Shown here piece after piece: positions 8,846 through 17,320 of a stretch of 64,000 nt of DNA (the first letter of the stretch is position 1; each line of letters starts with the position of its first letter). The notes under the pieces were generated by a model that made no database searches, was not told where the DNA came from, and saw nothing but the letters and a program-made list of their open reading frames with translations. This DNA is from Raineyella sp. LH-20 (GTDB lineage: Bacteria > Actinomycetota > Actinomycetes > Propionibacteriales > Propionibacteriaceae): assembly GCF_033110965.1 (NCBI RefSeq), contig NZ_CP137003.1, forward strand, positions 620,001-684,000. The letters are read 5' to 3'. The translations under genes were made by a program, and so were the position numbers.

Positions 8846-10891
8846 ATGTCTGACCTCATCACCCCCCAACTGGTGATCCTCGACGCCGCGATCGGCGCCA
8901 CCAAGGACGACGTCATCCGTTCCCTCGCCTCGATGGTCGCGGCCGCCGGCCGGGCCACCTCCGCCGAGGGCCTGGCGAACGACGCGCTCGACCGCGAGGC
9001 CAAGGCGGCCACCGGACTGCCCGGCGGCATCGCCATCCCGCACTGCCGCTCCGCCCACGTCATCACCGGATCCCTGGCCTTCGCCCGGCTGCGCCCGCCG
9101 GTGGCCTTCGGCGACAAGGACAGCGACGCCGATCTGGTCTTCCTGATCGCCGCCGCCGAAGGCGAGGGCCAGGAGCACCTGAAGCTGCTCGCCAAGCTCG
9201 CCCGCGCATTGGTCCGCAAGGACTTCGTCGCGGCGCTCCGGGCGGCCGGAACCGCCGAAGAGGTCGTCGGCCTGGTCGACGCGGTGGTCAACCCCGCCCC
9301 CAAGGCGGCGGCCGCACCGTCCGTCCCGGCTACCGCCGAGGCCTCCGCCTCCGCCGGGCCCGCCGCCGCTGCCGGCGCAGCGGCCGGCCCGCGCCGGCTG
9401 GTCGCGGTGACCGGCTGCCCCACCGGCATCGCGCACACCTACATGGCCGCCGACTCGCTCAGCCAGGCGGCCACCGAGCTGGGCTACGACCTGCAGGTCG
9501 AGACCCAGGGTTCCGCCAGCTTCACCCCGCTGCCGCCGGAGGTGATCGCGACGGCCGACGCGGTGATCTTCGCGACCGACGTCAACGTACGTGACCGGGA
9601 CCGGTTCGCCGGCAAGCCCGGCATCGAGTCCGGTGTCAAGGCCGGCATCTCCGACCCGAAGGGGCTGATCACCAAGGCGCTCGCGGCGGCCGACGACCCC
9701 AGCGGCCACCGGATCGCCGGCGGTGGGGGCGGCGGCACGGAGAGCGCCGGAGCGGGCGCCGGCCAGCTCGGCTGGGGCAAGCGGATCCAGCAGGCGCTGA
9801 TGACCGGCGTGTCGTACATGATCCCGTTCGTCGCCGCCGGCGGCCTGCTGATCGCCCTCGGCTTCCTGCTCGGCGGATACGGCATCGGCATCGGCACCAC
9901 CGCCAAGGACATCATCACCAACAACTCGCTGGTCAACCTGCCGCCCGGCGGGCTGTTGGAATACCTCGGCGTGGTGCTGTTCACCATCGGCGGGGTCGCG
10001 TTCAGCTTCCTGGTGCCGGCGTTGTCGGGCTACATCGCGTACGCCCTGGCCGGCCGCCCCGGGATCGCGCCGGGCTTCGTCGGTGGCGCCGTCTCGGTGG
10101 CCGTCGGCGCCGGCTTCATCGGAGGCCTGGTCACCGGTCTGGTGGCCGGCCTGATCGCGATGTGGATCGGCTCTTTCAAGGCGCCTCGCTGGTTGGCCGG
10201 CCTGATGCCGGTGGTGATCATCCCGCTGCTCACCACCCTGATCACCGGCACGCTGATGTACCTGCTGCTCGGCCGTCCGCTCGCCATGCTCACCACCGCC
10301 CTGCAGAACTGGCTCACCGGGATGTCCACCGGCGGCTCGATCGTGCTCGGCATCGTCCTCGGCCTGATGATGTGCTTCGATCTGGGCGGCCCGGTCAACA
10401 AGGCGGCCTACCTCTTCGCCACCGCGGGCCTGTCGTCGGGCACCGAGGCCTCACTGATGATCATGGCCGCGGTGATGGCCACCGGCATGGTCCCGCCGCT
10501 CGCCATGGCGCTGGCCACCACCGTCCGCAAGAAGCTGTTCACCGAGGTCGAGCGGGAGAACGGCCGGGCGGCCTGGCTGCTGGGGGCGTCGTTCATCTCC
10601 GAGGGTGCCATCCCGTTCGCCGCGGCCGACCCGCTGCGGGTGATCCCCTCGATGATGGTCGGCGGCGCGCTCACCGGCGCCCTGTCGATGGCCCTCCACG
10701 TCACCCTGCGGGCACCCCACGGTGGCATCTTCGTCTTCTTCGCGATCCAGCCGATCTGGGGCTTCCTGGTCGCGCTCGCTGCGGGCACCGTGCTGGGTGC
10801 CTTCCTGGTGATCGTGCTCAAGACGGCGGCCGCCCGCCCGAAGGACGTCGAGAGCGCCGACCCGACGACCCCGGCAGCCGTCGGCGCCTGA
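8846..10891 (+). CDS. fruA: Fructose-specific PTS EIIABC permease
   Basis: 681 residues in the order EIIA-EIIB-EIIC. EIIA carries the phosphorylated His66 in GIAIPHC and EIIB carries Cys191 in VTGCPTGIAHTY. Between and after them are an Ala/Pro-rich linker (about residues 150-182) and a long multi-helix EIIC from about residue 305, containing the FDLGGPVNK motif of fructose permeases. It imports and phosphorylates fructose to fructose 1-phosphate, the substrate of the adjacent FruK. A Gly-rich linker (GGGGGG, about 289-295) separates EIIB from EIIC. Confidence 0.95.
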   Translation: MSDLITPQLVILDAAIGATKDDVIRSLASMVAAAGRATSAEGLANDALDREAKAATGLPGGIAIPHCRSAHVITGSLAFARLRPPVAFGDKDSDADLVFLIAAAEGEGQEHLKLLAKLARALVRKDFVAALRAAGTAEEVVGLVDAVVNPAPKAAAAPSVPATAEASASAGPAAAAGAAAGPRRLVAVTGCPTGIAHTYMAADSLSQAATELGYDLQVETQGSASFTPLPPEVIATADAVIFATDVNVRDRDRFAGKPGIESGVKAGISDPKGLITKALAAADDPSGHRIAGGGGGGTESAGAGAGQLGWGKRIQQALMTGVSYMIPFVAAGGLLIALGFLLGGYGIGIGTTAKDIITNNSLVNLPPGGLLEYLGVVLFTIGGVAFSFLVPALSGYIAYALAGRPGIAPGFVGGAVSVAVGAGFIGGLVTGLVAGLIAMWIGSFKAPRWLAGLMPVVIIPLLTTLITGTLMYLLLGRPLAMLTTALQNWLTGMSTGGSIVLGIVLGLMMCFDLGGPVNKAAYLFATAGLSSGTEASLMIMAAVMATGMVPPLAMALATTVRKKLFTEVERENGRAAWLLGASFISEGAIPFAAADPLRVIPSMMVGGALTGALSMALHVTLRAPHGGIFVFFAIQPIWGFLVALAAGTVLGAFLVIVLKTAAARPKDVESADPTTPAAVGA

Positions 10892-10932
10892 CCCCAAGTA
10901 TCCTGTAGCGCACCGAACCGAAGGAGTGTCCC

Positions 10933-11199
10933 ATGCCGTCCACCAAGGTCATCGTCGGCTCCGCCGTGGGCCTGCACGCCCGCCCCGCCTCGATCATCGC
11001 CGAGGCCGCGTCGGCCTACGACGACGAGATCCTGATCTCGCTCGCCGACGATCCGGAGGAGGAGCCCGCAGATGCGAGCTCGTCCCTGCTGATCATGGCG
11101 CTCGGTGCCTCCAAGGGGCGCGAGGTCATCGTCGAGTCGGAGAACGAGGAGGCGATGAAGAAGATCGCCGAGCTGGTCGCCCAGGACCTCGACGTCTGA
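10933..11199 (+). CDS. ptsH: Phosphocarrier protein HPr
   Basis: 88 residues, standard for HPr. The active-site histidine is His15 in GLHARPAS. A serine-rich stretch (ADASSSLLIM) occupies the region of the regulatory serine in firmicute HPr, but no HPr kinase is visible here. GAAGGAG lies just before the ATG. It is the last gene of the fru operon and receives phosphate from the divergently encoded enzyme I, so the complete PTS chain is encoded within 6 kb. Confidence 0.95.
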   Translation: MPSTKVIVGSAVGLHARPASIIAEAASAYDDEILISLADDPEEEPADASSSLLIMALGASKGREVIVESENEEAMKKIAELVAQDLDV

Positions 11200-11222
11200 C
11201 ACCGACCTACAACACCGGGTGT

Positions 11223-11259
11223 ATGGGCCCCGGTCACCCCACGGGTGGCCGGGGCCCAT
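11223..11259 (+). terminator. Strong hairpin downstream of ptsH
   Basis: ATGGGCCCCGG and CCGGGGCCCAT pair perfectly around a 15-base loop that can itself pair (CACC/GGTG). No T tract follows, typical for GC-rich actinomycetes. It separates the fru operon from the convergent lipoprotein gene. Confidence 0.75.
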
Positions 11260-11307
11260 CCGTGTCCCGTCCCGGCAGCTGACGGTGCTCGGACCGTCGG
11301 TCGGCCC

Positions 11308-12483
11308 TCAGCAGCCGGCGACCGGCATCACCCCGGGGTCCGGCAGCGGGCGCATCCCCGCCGTGACGTCACCGGGCGCCCCCCAGGCGCCGGACAGCAC
11401 CACCGTCCCCTGCCCGTCGCGGAAGACGGCCGTCGGCCCGGCGAAGGGTTCGGTCTCCAACCGGTCGTCGGCCGGAGCGCGGGACGTCACCGACACGGCC
11501 GGTGCACCCGGCCCGAGCGAGGCGATGCCGGCGGTGGCCAGCGCGGGCACCAGCCCCGAGCCGGTGACCAGCAGCCCGGACAGCGGCCTCGCCAACGGCA
11601 GGTGTGGTCGGGTGGTCCGGGCCATGTCCGGGGCGTCGGTCGGCAGCGAGAGCGTCACCACCGATCCGCGCTGCCCCGTCCCGTCGGCGCCGACCCAGCC
11701 CTGCGTACGTGCCGGATCGATCCGTTGGCCGGCGTGGGTCCAGGTGACCGCGGGGGTGCACCCGGCATCGCCCACCGTGAGGTCGTCGGCGGTGATCGCC
11801 GTCGTCTCGTCGAGCTGCACCCCCAGATGCCAACTGACGGCGCCGGACGGAGTCGAGGCGACCAGGGTGACCAGACCCGCCCGCCAGGCGTTCGGCGCCC
11901 AGTCGGCCACCCCGCGCGGCACGTCGGAGGGCTGTTCGTCGCCGTAGAGACGCACCGGGGTGTCGCCCACCATCGCCACCCGGTAGTCGGTGTGCCCGGT
12001 GTCCGACAGTCCCCGGTCGGCGGTGCTGCGGTATCCGTGCTCGACGACGAGCTGGCCGTCGGCGACCCGCAGATCCAGCGGACCGTACGCCGCGGCGACG
12101 ATGCCAAGATCGACCGGCTGCGTCCCGTCGAAGCCGAGGAGGTGCCAGCCGGTGACCGTCGCGTCGCCGATCGAGCACTGCAGCCGGACGACGAGGTAGT
12201 CGCGGGCCGGAGCACCGAGCCGCACCCGGCGGGAATCGACCACCTCGGCGTGCGACGGCACCGTGCCGGTCCGGGTCGCCGGGCCGGACTGCACGCCCCA
12301 GACCATCGGGGTGTCCAGCGACGGCTTGTCCCAGCCGCAGCCGCCGCGGTAGACGAAGTTGCGATAGGCGATGTCGGACAGCCGCGGAGTCGCGGCCGTG
12401 GCGGCCGGTGAGGCGCTGCATCCGGCCACCAGCCCACACACCGCCAGGCCGGCCGTCGCCGCCCGCCATCCTCGCCACCGCAT
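11308..12483 (-). CDS. Secreted lipoprotein of unknown function
   Basis: 391 residues. An Arg-rich start (MRWRGWRAA), a hydrophobic stretch and the lipobox LVAGC give a clear lipoprotein signal with lipidation at Cys22. The mature part is Thr/Asp/Gly rich with a few cysteines (GGCGW, RLQCS, AGCTP and the C-terminal GC), consistent with an extracytoplasmic beta-rich protein. I do not recognise a family. Translation probably begins on a leaderless mRNA: TAGGCT (12490-12495) lies 6 bases before the ATG. Confidence 0.8.
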   Translation of the reverse strand: MRWRGWRAATAGLAVCGLVAGCSASPAATAATPRLSDIAYRNFVYRGGCGWDKPSLDTPMVWGVQSGPATRTGTVPSHAEVVDSRRVRLGAPARDYLVVRLQCSIGDATVTGWHLLGFDGTQPVDLGIVAAAYGPLDLRVADGQLVVEHGYRSTADRGLSDTGHTDYRVAMVGDTPVRLYGDEQPSDVPRGVADWAPNAWRAGLVTLVASTPSGAVSWHLGVQLDETTAITADDLTVGDAGCTPAVTWTHAGQRIDPARTQGWVGADGTGQRGSVVTLSLPTDAPDMARTTRPHLPLARPLSGLLVTGSGLVPALATAGIASLGPGAPAVSVTSRAPADDRLETEPFAGPTAVFRDGQGTVVLSGAWGAPGDVTAGMRPLPDPGVMPVAGC

Positions 12484-12525
12484 GGGGTCAGCCTAGCGAC
12501 GTCGCAGACAGGGCAGGATGGGAAC
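12484..12525. promoter_or_regulatory. Compact divergent promoter region, probably leaderless
   Basis: Only 42 bases separate two divergent ATGs. On the minus strand TAGGCT ends 6 bases before the lipoprotein ATG. On the plus strand the weaker CAGGAT (12514-12519) ends 6 bases before ATG 12526. No Shine-Dalgarno sequence is visible for the lipoprotein gene. Confidence 0.5.
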
Positions 12526-13992
12526 ATGTCCGACTACCTGCCCTCCCCGGGCCGCCTGCTCGCGCGGCTCCATCCGGTGCTGGTCCGCTGGGGCGTGCTC
12601 GCCCTCCATGCCGAACTGCTCGCCGACGGTTCGCCCCGCACCTCCCCCTGGACGCTGCTGCAGGACGGACTCGCCGCCGCGCCCGAGGAGGACTGCTGGG
12701 CCACCCTCGTCCATGCGGAGGGTGACCGCGCCCGCCACTACGTGCTGTCGGCGTACGCCCCCGGGGTCGGCGACCCCGGCACGGAGCGTCTCGACTGGCA
12801 CCTGGCGGGAGCCCCGTCGTGGGTCGGCGCCGACCCGGCACGCCGCTACTCGCTGATCGCCTGGGCCCAGGACGGCACCTGGGAGACCACCCCGCACCGG
12901 AGCGGCCGGCTCGATCCGCGCCGCCCGTGGGCCGACCCGGCGGTCGAGCCCTCGCTGGCCACCCTCGTCTCCGACGAGGCGACCGTCGACGCGCTGGCCA
13001 CCCTGCTGTGGCGGTCCGCCGACGCCTGGTCGTACGACCCGGCCCGGACCTGGGCGGCCGAACTGCTGCCGCTGGCCCGGGTCGCCTGGAACGCCATGGT
13101 CGATCCGGACATCGCCCTCGATCCCGGCCTGCTGGCCGACCACTTGGTGGCCCTGTCCGGGCATCTGCGCCGCACCCCGGTCCCCCGGGCCACCGCCGAG
13201 CGGACCGCCCGGCTGGCCTACCAGCTGTGGGGACACCTGGCGGGCGAGGCACCGTTGGGCCTGATGTCGCTCAGCATGCCGCCGGCGCCGTACGACACCA
13301 CCCGGCGCACCATGGAACGCACCGACGTGCTCCCGGTGGAGCAGGCCGCCCACGTCGCCGCCCCGGCCCGTCCGGATCCCGCCGATCCGGAGCTCGCCCA
13401 GGCGATCCGCCACACGCTGGCCTGGGCGGTGGCGGCGCTGCGCGATGCGGCCGCCGGCACACCCCGGGACCGGCGTCGCCTCGACGTCGACGAGCACGGT
13501 CCGGTGGCGTACGCGCCCGACGGCCGGATCGTCCGGATGACCACCCTCGACCCGGCCCACCTGGTGCTGTCGGTGCACCACCCCGCACCGGCCCCCGAGC
13601 CGGGCCTGCTCGGACGGCTGTTCGGCCGGCGCTCCACTCCGGAACCGGAGGCGTCCACGTCCGGGCGTCCGCTGCCACCGACGCCCGGCTGGGTGCCGGT
13701 GGAGGAGATCCGGCAGGCGGGCGGGGAGATCCTCGACCTGGACTGGTGCGTCCGCGGCCGGTGGGACTACCGGCGATGGAGCGGCGACTCGGCCGGCGGG
13801 TTCGGGATGCCCGGGGCGCTGGAGGCGCTGACCGGGCTGGAGCCGGTGGACCCCACCGAGCTCGACGCCGCCCTGGCCGGGCTGCACCCGGCGACCTCCA
13901 CCGCACTGGCGGAGGTGACCGCGATGCGGGCGGCGCTCGATCGTTTCCTCGCCGGTGCCGGACCCCTCGCACTGGGTGGACCGGAGGCGTGA
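12526..13992 (+). CDS. Hypothetical protein, 488 residues
   Basis: Soluble protein with no signal peptide or membrane segment. It is rich in Trp, Asp, Arg and Pro. A Pro-rich low-complexity stretch with LFGRRSTPEPEAS (about residues 360-390) separates an N-terminal helical part (about 1-355) from a C-terminal part of about 100 residues. I do not recognise the family. It is followed by the PhnL-like protein 6 bases downstream and then by a septum-formation-type lipoprotein, which suggests a three-gene unit with a cell-envelope role, but this is guesswork. Confidence 0.75.
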   Translation: MSDYLPSPGRLLARLHPVLVRWGVLALHAELLADGSPRTSPWTLLQDGLAAAPEEDCWATLVHAEGDRARHYVLSAYAPGVGDPGTERLDWHLAGAPSWVGADPARRYSLIAWAQDGTWETTPHRSGRLDPRRPWADPAVEPSLATLVSDEATVDALATLLWRSADAWSYDPARTWAAELLPLARVAWNAMVDPDIALDPGLLADHLVALSGHLRRTPVPRATAERTARLAYQLWGHLAGEAPLGLMSLSMPPAPYDTTRRTMERTDVLPVEQAAHVAAPARPDPADPELAQAIRHTLAWAVAALRDAAAGTPRDRRRLDVDEHGPVAYAPDGRIVRMTTLDPAHLVLSVHHPAPAPEPGLLGRLFGRRSTPEPEASTSGRPLPPTPGWVPVEEIRQAGGEILDLDWCVRGRWDYRRWSGDSAGGFGMPGALEALTGLEPVDPTELDAALAGLHPATSTALAEVTAMRAALDRFLAGAGPLALGGPEA

Positions 13993-13998
13993 TAACCG

Positions 13999-14700
13999 GT
14001 GACCGTGCTGGTAGCCTCGCCCCGTGTCCTCCAGCATCTCCCGGCCGGGACCCTGATGCCCGGCTCGGTCAGTCTGGTGGCCACCGCACTCAACGGTGAG
14101 CTGCCAGGGGCCGCGACCGTGCACGACGTCGATCTCGAACTCGTCACCGGCCGGCTCACCGTCGTCACCGCGGCCGAGGAACGCACCAGCCGCACCCTGC
14201 TGCGCCTGCTGAGCAGCGCCTGCAGCCTCACCTCGGGCCAACTCGTCTATCGTGACCGGCACGGCTCGACCGATCTCGCCCAGGCCTGCGCCCGTGACGT
14301 CGTCGCGGTCCGCCGGCGCGGGATCGTCTGCAGCGTCACCCTCCGGCCGCCACATCCGGCCCTCAGCTGCGCCCACGCCGTCGCCGAGCTGGCGCACCGT
14401 ACGGTCGACGAGGCCGCCTCCGAGCTCGCCGCACTCGGCCACGGTCACGCCGTCGACCTGAGGGTCGGCGACACCCGCGGCTCCGACCGCAGCGTGCTGC
14501 CGATCGCCGCAGCCCTGCTGCACCCGGCACCGGTCGTCCTGGTCGATCTCACCAACCACACCACCGACGAGGTCCGAGACCGCCTGGTGGCCCGCGCCCG
14601 GCGGGGCGGGGCCGTGCTCGCCGTCACCGACTCCCTGGTCGACGGCCTGCCGGCCAGCGCCCGCACTCGCCTGTTGACGGCCGAGGGCCGCCTGCTCTGA
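13999..14700 (+). CDS. Degenerate ABC ATPase-like protein related to PhnL, without Walker A
   Basis: 233 residues from GTG 13999 (GGAGG 11 bases upstream; ATG 14056 is an alternative start). The layout follows an ABC ATPase of the PhnL/lipoprotein-exporter kind: VHDVDLELVTGRLTVV, then LLRLLSS, a long insert with VYRDRHGSTDLAQ, the PhnL-like DVVAVRRRGIVCSV segment, and a Walker-B-like VVLVDLTNHTTDEV. The P-loop is missing: the position of GPSGAGKST reads AAEERTSRTL. The catalytic Glu after Walker B is replaced by Leu, and no LSGG signature is present. It is probably not an active ATPase. The PhnL relationship is from recalled motifs and should be tested by profile search. Confidence 0.65.
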   Translation: MTVLVASPRVLQHLPAGTLMPGSVSLVATALNGELPGAATVHDVDLELVTGRLTVVTAAEERTSRTLLRLLSSACSLTSGQLVYRDRHGSTDLAQACARDVVAVRRRGIVCSVTLRPPHPALSCAHAVAELAHRTVDEAASELAALGHGHAVDLRVGDTRGSDRSVLPIAAALLHPAPVVLVDLTNHTTDEVRDRLVARARRGGAVLAVTDSLVDGLPASARTRLLTAEGRLL

Positions 14701-14710
14701 GGAGCCACCG

Positions 14711-15172
14711 ATGCGCCGACCCCTGACCTTGGGCCTGCTGGCCGCGGCCGGCCTGGCCCTGCCGCTGACCGGCTGCGCCACCGGCAGCAGCAGCATGATG
14801 GCCACCCCCGTCCCGCAGACGCCCCCACCGGCGACGATGGTGCATCTGGCGGACGTACGGACCGGGATGTGCCTGGACGCCGATCGGCTGCCGAGCGACG
14901 GGAAGGTGGCCTACCTGGAGGTGCTGGGTTGCGAGACCGCCCACACCGCCGAGGTCGTCGCCGTCCTCGACGGCGCCACGCCGGCCGCCATCGGCGACCC
15001 CTGTGCGGCGGCCTTCCGGGACTACGTCGGCGGCACCCCCGACGACGGCGACGTACGTCAGCTCACCGCGTCGGCGGACGCCTGGCAGTCTCGCCCGGCA
15101 CCGGCGCCGTCGCTCTGCCTGGCCGTCTCGCCCGATCCGGTCACCGGCTCGGCCCGTGGCACCGGCCGCTGA
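14711..15172 (+). CDS. Lipoprotein with septum-formation-like domain
   Basis: 153 residues. The signal sequence ends in the lipobox LTGC (Cys22), followed by a Ser/Pro/Thr linker. From about residue 43 the pattern VHLADVRTGMCLDAD, VLGCETAHTAEVVAV and a later cysteine pair (DPCAAAF, SLCLAV) matches the actinobacterial Septum_form type domain as I remember it. GGAG precedes the ATG by 6 bases and the gene follows the PhnL-like gene by 10 bases. It is likely anchored on the outer face of the membrane; its role is unknown. Confidence 0.75.
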   Translation: MRRPLTLGLLAAAGLALPLTGCATGSSSMMATPVPQTPPPATMVHLADVRTGMCLDADRLPSDGKVAYLEVLGCETAHTAEVVAVLDGATPAAIGDPCAAAFRDYVGGTPDDGDVRQLTASADAWQSRPAPAPSLCLAVSPDPVTGSARGTGR

Positions 15173-15182
15173 ATCCGCCCGA

Positions 15183-16100
15183 TCAGGTCAGTCGGAGCAG
15201 GGAGGTGGCCGTCACCCCGGTGATCATCTCCTGCACCGGGCCGAACTGGCAGGCCTCCACCACCCCGATCGGGTCGGTGTCGCCCATCGGCGCCGGATAG
15301 TCGCTGCCCATCAGCACCTGTGCAGGCCCGGCGAACTCCACCAGCTGCCGCAGCTGGAGCGAGTCGAAGGCGGCGGTGTCGTAGTACAACCGCCGCAGCT
15401 GGTCGAGAGGTGAGTGGTGCAGCGCCGGCCTCTCACCGAGGCGCTCCCAGCCGCGCTGCAGCAGCCCGCGCACCGACGGCAGGGCACCGCCGCCGTACGC
15501 CAGGCAGAGCGGGACGTCGTACGTCTCCAGGATCCCGGCGTGCAGCATCGCCGAGACGCCGGTCGCCACGTCCAGCGCGGCCGCCAACGCACCGTCCCGT
15601 CCGGGCGCGGCCACCGGATGCACCAGGGCGAAGGTGCCGCGCTGGGCCAGCAGTTCCCACAACGGGGTGTGCACCGGATCGGTCAGATCGCGTCCCATCC
15701 CGCGGGTGGCGAGCACCACCCCGGCCATCCCGAGGTCGTCGAGGCAGTGCCGCACCTCCTCGGCGGCGTCGACCAGGCCGACCGGGACCGCCGCCAGGGC
15801 CACCAGCCGGTCCGGTGCCTGCGCGACGAACTCGGCGAGCGTCTCGTTGCTCCGCCGGGTCAGCTCCCGGACGAAGCCGGTGTCGGCGTCCTCCGGGGTG
15901 CGCAGGTGCGGGGAGACCGAGACGGCGTGCACCTCGATCCCGGCCTCGTCCATGTACGCCAACCGCGCCGGCACGTCGTACGCCTCGCGGGGGACGTCGG
16001 TATCGGCCAGGCCCTGGTCCACCAACCACCGCCACAACGGCTGCGGCAGCGCGTGGGTGTGGACGTCGACCTGGCGAAGTGCTGGATAGCCCGGGCTCAT
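15183..16100 (-). CDS. Amidohydrolase-2 family metal-dependent hydrolase/decarboxylase (ACMSD-like)
   Basis: 305 residues from ATG 16100. The metal-binding DVHTH motif sits at about residue 12, further ligands are plausible in ALVHPV and ALHHS, and the C-terminal GSDYPAP carries the catalytic Asp. This arrangement fits the amidohydrolase-2 superfamily (ACMSD, gamma-resorcylate decarboxylase and relatives). Substrate unknown. Its start region is divergent from the leader/2OG-oxygenase unit. Confidence 0.82.
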   Translation of the reverse strand: MSPGYPALRQVDVHTHALPQPLWRWLVDQGLADTDVPREAYDVPARLAYMDEAGIEVHAVSVSPHLRTPEDADTGFVRELTRRSNETLAEFVAQAPDRLVALAAVPVGLVDAAEEVRHCLDDLGMAGVVLATRGMGRDLTDPVHTPLWELLAQRGTFALVHPVAAPGRDGALAAALDVATGVSAMLHAGILETYDVPLCLAYGGGALPSVRGLLQRGWERLGERPALHHSPLDQLRRLYYDTAAFDSLQLRQLVEFAGPAQVLMGSDYPAPMGDTDPIGVVEACQFGPVQEMITGVTATSLLRLT

Positions 16101-16168
16101 GGTCCCACCGTAGAGCGGCAGCGTCGTTCCGGCAGGTGTTCCGTACGCTCGCCGCAGTATCACGAGAG

Positions 16169-16197
16169 TTGATCAGATCCAGAAGTTGCCCTAATGT
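16169..16197 (+). promoter_or_regulatory. Promoter of leader ORF and 2OG oxygenase
   Basis: TTGATC (16169-16174), 17-base spacer, TAATGT (16192-16197). A start of transcription near 16204 would give a leader of about 195 bases before the oxygenase and would include the small ORF at 16227. Confidence 0.6.
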
Positions 16198-16226
16198 TTC
16201 ATCTGCAAGCATCTGACAGGAGTCCC

Positions 16227-16319
16227 ATGCAGCACGTCGTCCCCACCCCGCGCCCCGTCGCCGCCGTCGCGGCGATGTCGTGTCGTGCGTGTCGGTGCGG
16301 ACGAATGCTCCAGCGCTGA
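16227..16319 (+). CDS. Putative cysteine-rich leader peptide (30 residues)
   Basis: ATG 16227 has AGGAG 6 bases upstream, the best ribosome-binding site in this stretch. It encodes a 30-residue peptide whose second half is MSCRACRCGRMLQR, with three cysteines within six residues. Short Cys-rich upstream ORFs are known in actinobacteria as cysteine-responsive leader peptides in front of sulfur genes. The ORF ends 80 bases before the oxygenase start. Coding status is inferred. Confidence 0.5.
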   Translation: MQHVVPTPRPVAAVAAMSCRACRCGRMLQR

Positions 16320-16399
16320 GCCCGTCGGCCCCAGCGCCCGGCGCCTCGGCGCGTCCCCGGACGATCCTCATCCCTCTGCTTGTTTCCCAGGAGTCTCCC

Positions 16400-17320
16400 G
16401 TGTCCCTGCACACGATCAGCCATCCCCTCCGTACGTCCCATCCCCTCCGTACGTCCCATCCCCTCCGTACGTCCCAGCTCCCCGTCCTCGACCTCGGCGA
16501 CCTGCCGCCCGAGGTGCTGCGCACCGTCGTCCGCGACACCGGCGCCTTCTACCTGACCGGCCACGGCATCCGGCCGGAGATCCCAGGGCAACTGCTCGAC
16601 CTGGCCCGACTGTTCTTCGCCCTGCCGACCGAGGACAAGTCCGCCGTCGACACCGCCCGCTCGGAACAGTTCCGCGGCTGGACCTCCTTCGGCCAGGGGC
16701 CGGCCCAGGGCTGGCGCGAGCAGTTCGACCTCGGCGCCGAGCTGCCGGCGATCCCGGCCGCGCGGCGCACCCGCCCCGGCGACTCCCTCGTCGGCCCCAA
16801 CCAGTGGCCGGTCCGCCTCCCCGCGCTGCGAGACCGGGCACTGTGGTTCCAGGACCGTGCCACCGAGGTCGCCCGGGCGGTGCTGCGGCAACTGGCCGTC
16901 GCCCTCGACCTGGACGCCGGCGTGTTCGACCAGGCCTTCGCCGGCGACCCGGCGACCTGGACCTCGTTGGCCCGGGAGACCGGCGAGGACGGCGCCGTCG
17001 ACCACCCGATCGCCTCGCACACCGATCCCGGCGCGCTCACGCTGCGCTGGATCGACGACTGGACCGAGGGTGACCGGATCCTCGTCGATCACCGGTGGGT
17101 GGCCGCCGACCGGGTGCCCGGGGCATTCCTGGTCACTGTCGGCGATCTGCTGGAGGATGTCACCGACGGCTACCTGCGAGCGGCCCCGCACCGGCCGGCA
17201 CCGGCCACCCGCGAGCGGGTCACCCTCACCTACACGTACGACGCCCCCTACGGGGTGGTGCCCGGAAGGCTGGACCTTCCGGGACACCTCACCGCAGGGG
17301 ACTGGCCACTGGCCGGCTGA
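16400..17320 (+). CDS. 2-Oxoglutarate/Fe(II)-dependent dioxygenase (IPNS-like fold)
   Basis: 306 residues from GTG 16400, with AGGAG 7 bases upstream. The N-terminal DIOX_N part (LPVLDLGDLP, GAFYLTGHGI) is followed by the jelly-roll core. Iron ligands are visible as H207-x-D209 in SHTDPG and H264 in APHRP, with Arg271/273 in TRERV in place for 2-oxoglutarate. The substrate is unknown. The first 25 residues are an odd repeat, HPLRTS three times, encoded by a perfect 18-bp tandem repeat. The gene ends directly against the convergent transporter pseudogene, both stops lying in TGATCA. Confidence 0.88.
   Translation: MSLHTISHPLRTSHPLRTSHPLRTSQLPVLDLGDLPPEVLRTVVRDTGAFYLTGHGIRPEIPGQLLDLARLFFALPTEDKSAVDTARSEQFRGWTSFGQGPAQGWREQFDLGAELPAIPAARRTRPGDSLVGPNQWPVRLPALRDRALWFQDRATEVARAVLRQLAVALDLDAGVFDQAFAGDPATWTSLARETGEDGAVDHPIASHTDPGALTLRWIDDWTEGDRILVDHRWVAADRVPGAFLVTVGDLLEDVTDGYLRAAPHRPAPATRERVTLTYTYDAPYGVVPGRLDLPGHLTAGDWPLAG
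16421..16474. repeat. Perfect 18-bp tandem repeat, three copies, inside the 2OG oxygenase gene
   Basis: Unit CATCCCCTCCGTACGTCC at 16421-16438, 16439-16456 and 16457-16474 with no differences, encoding HPLRTS in frame. It lies before the conserved domain, so copy-number changes would not disrupt the enzyme core. Confidence 0.95.
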
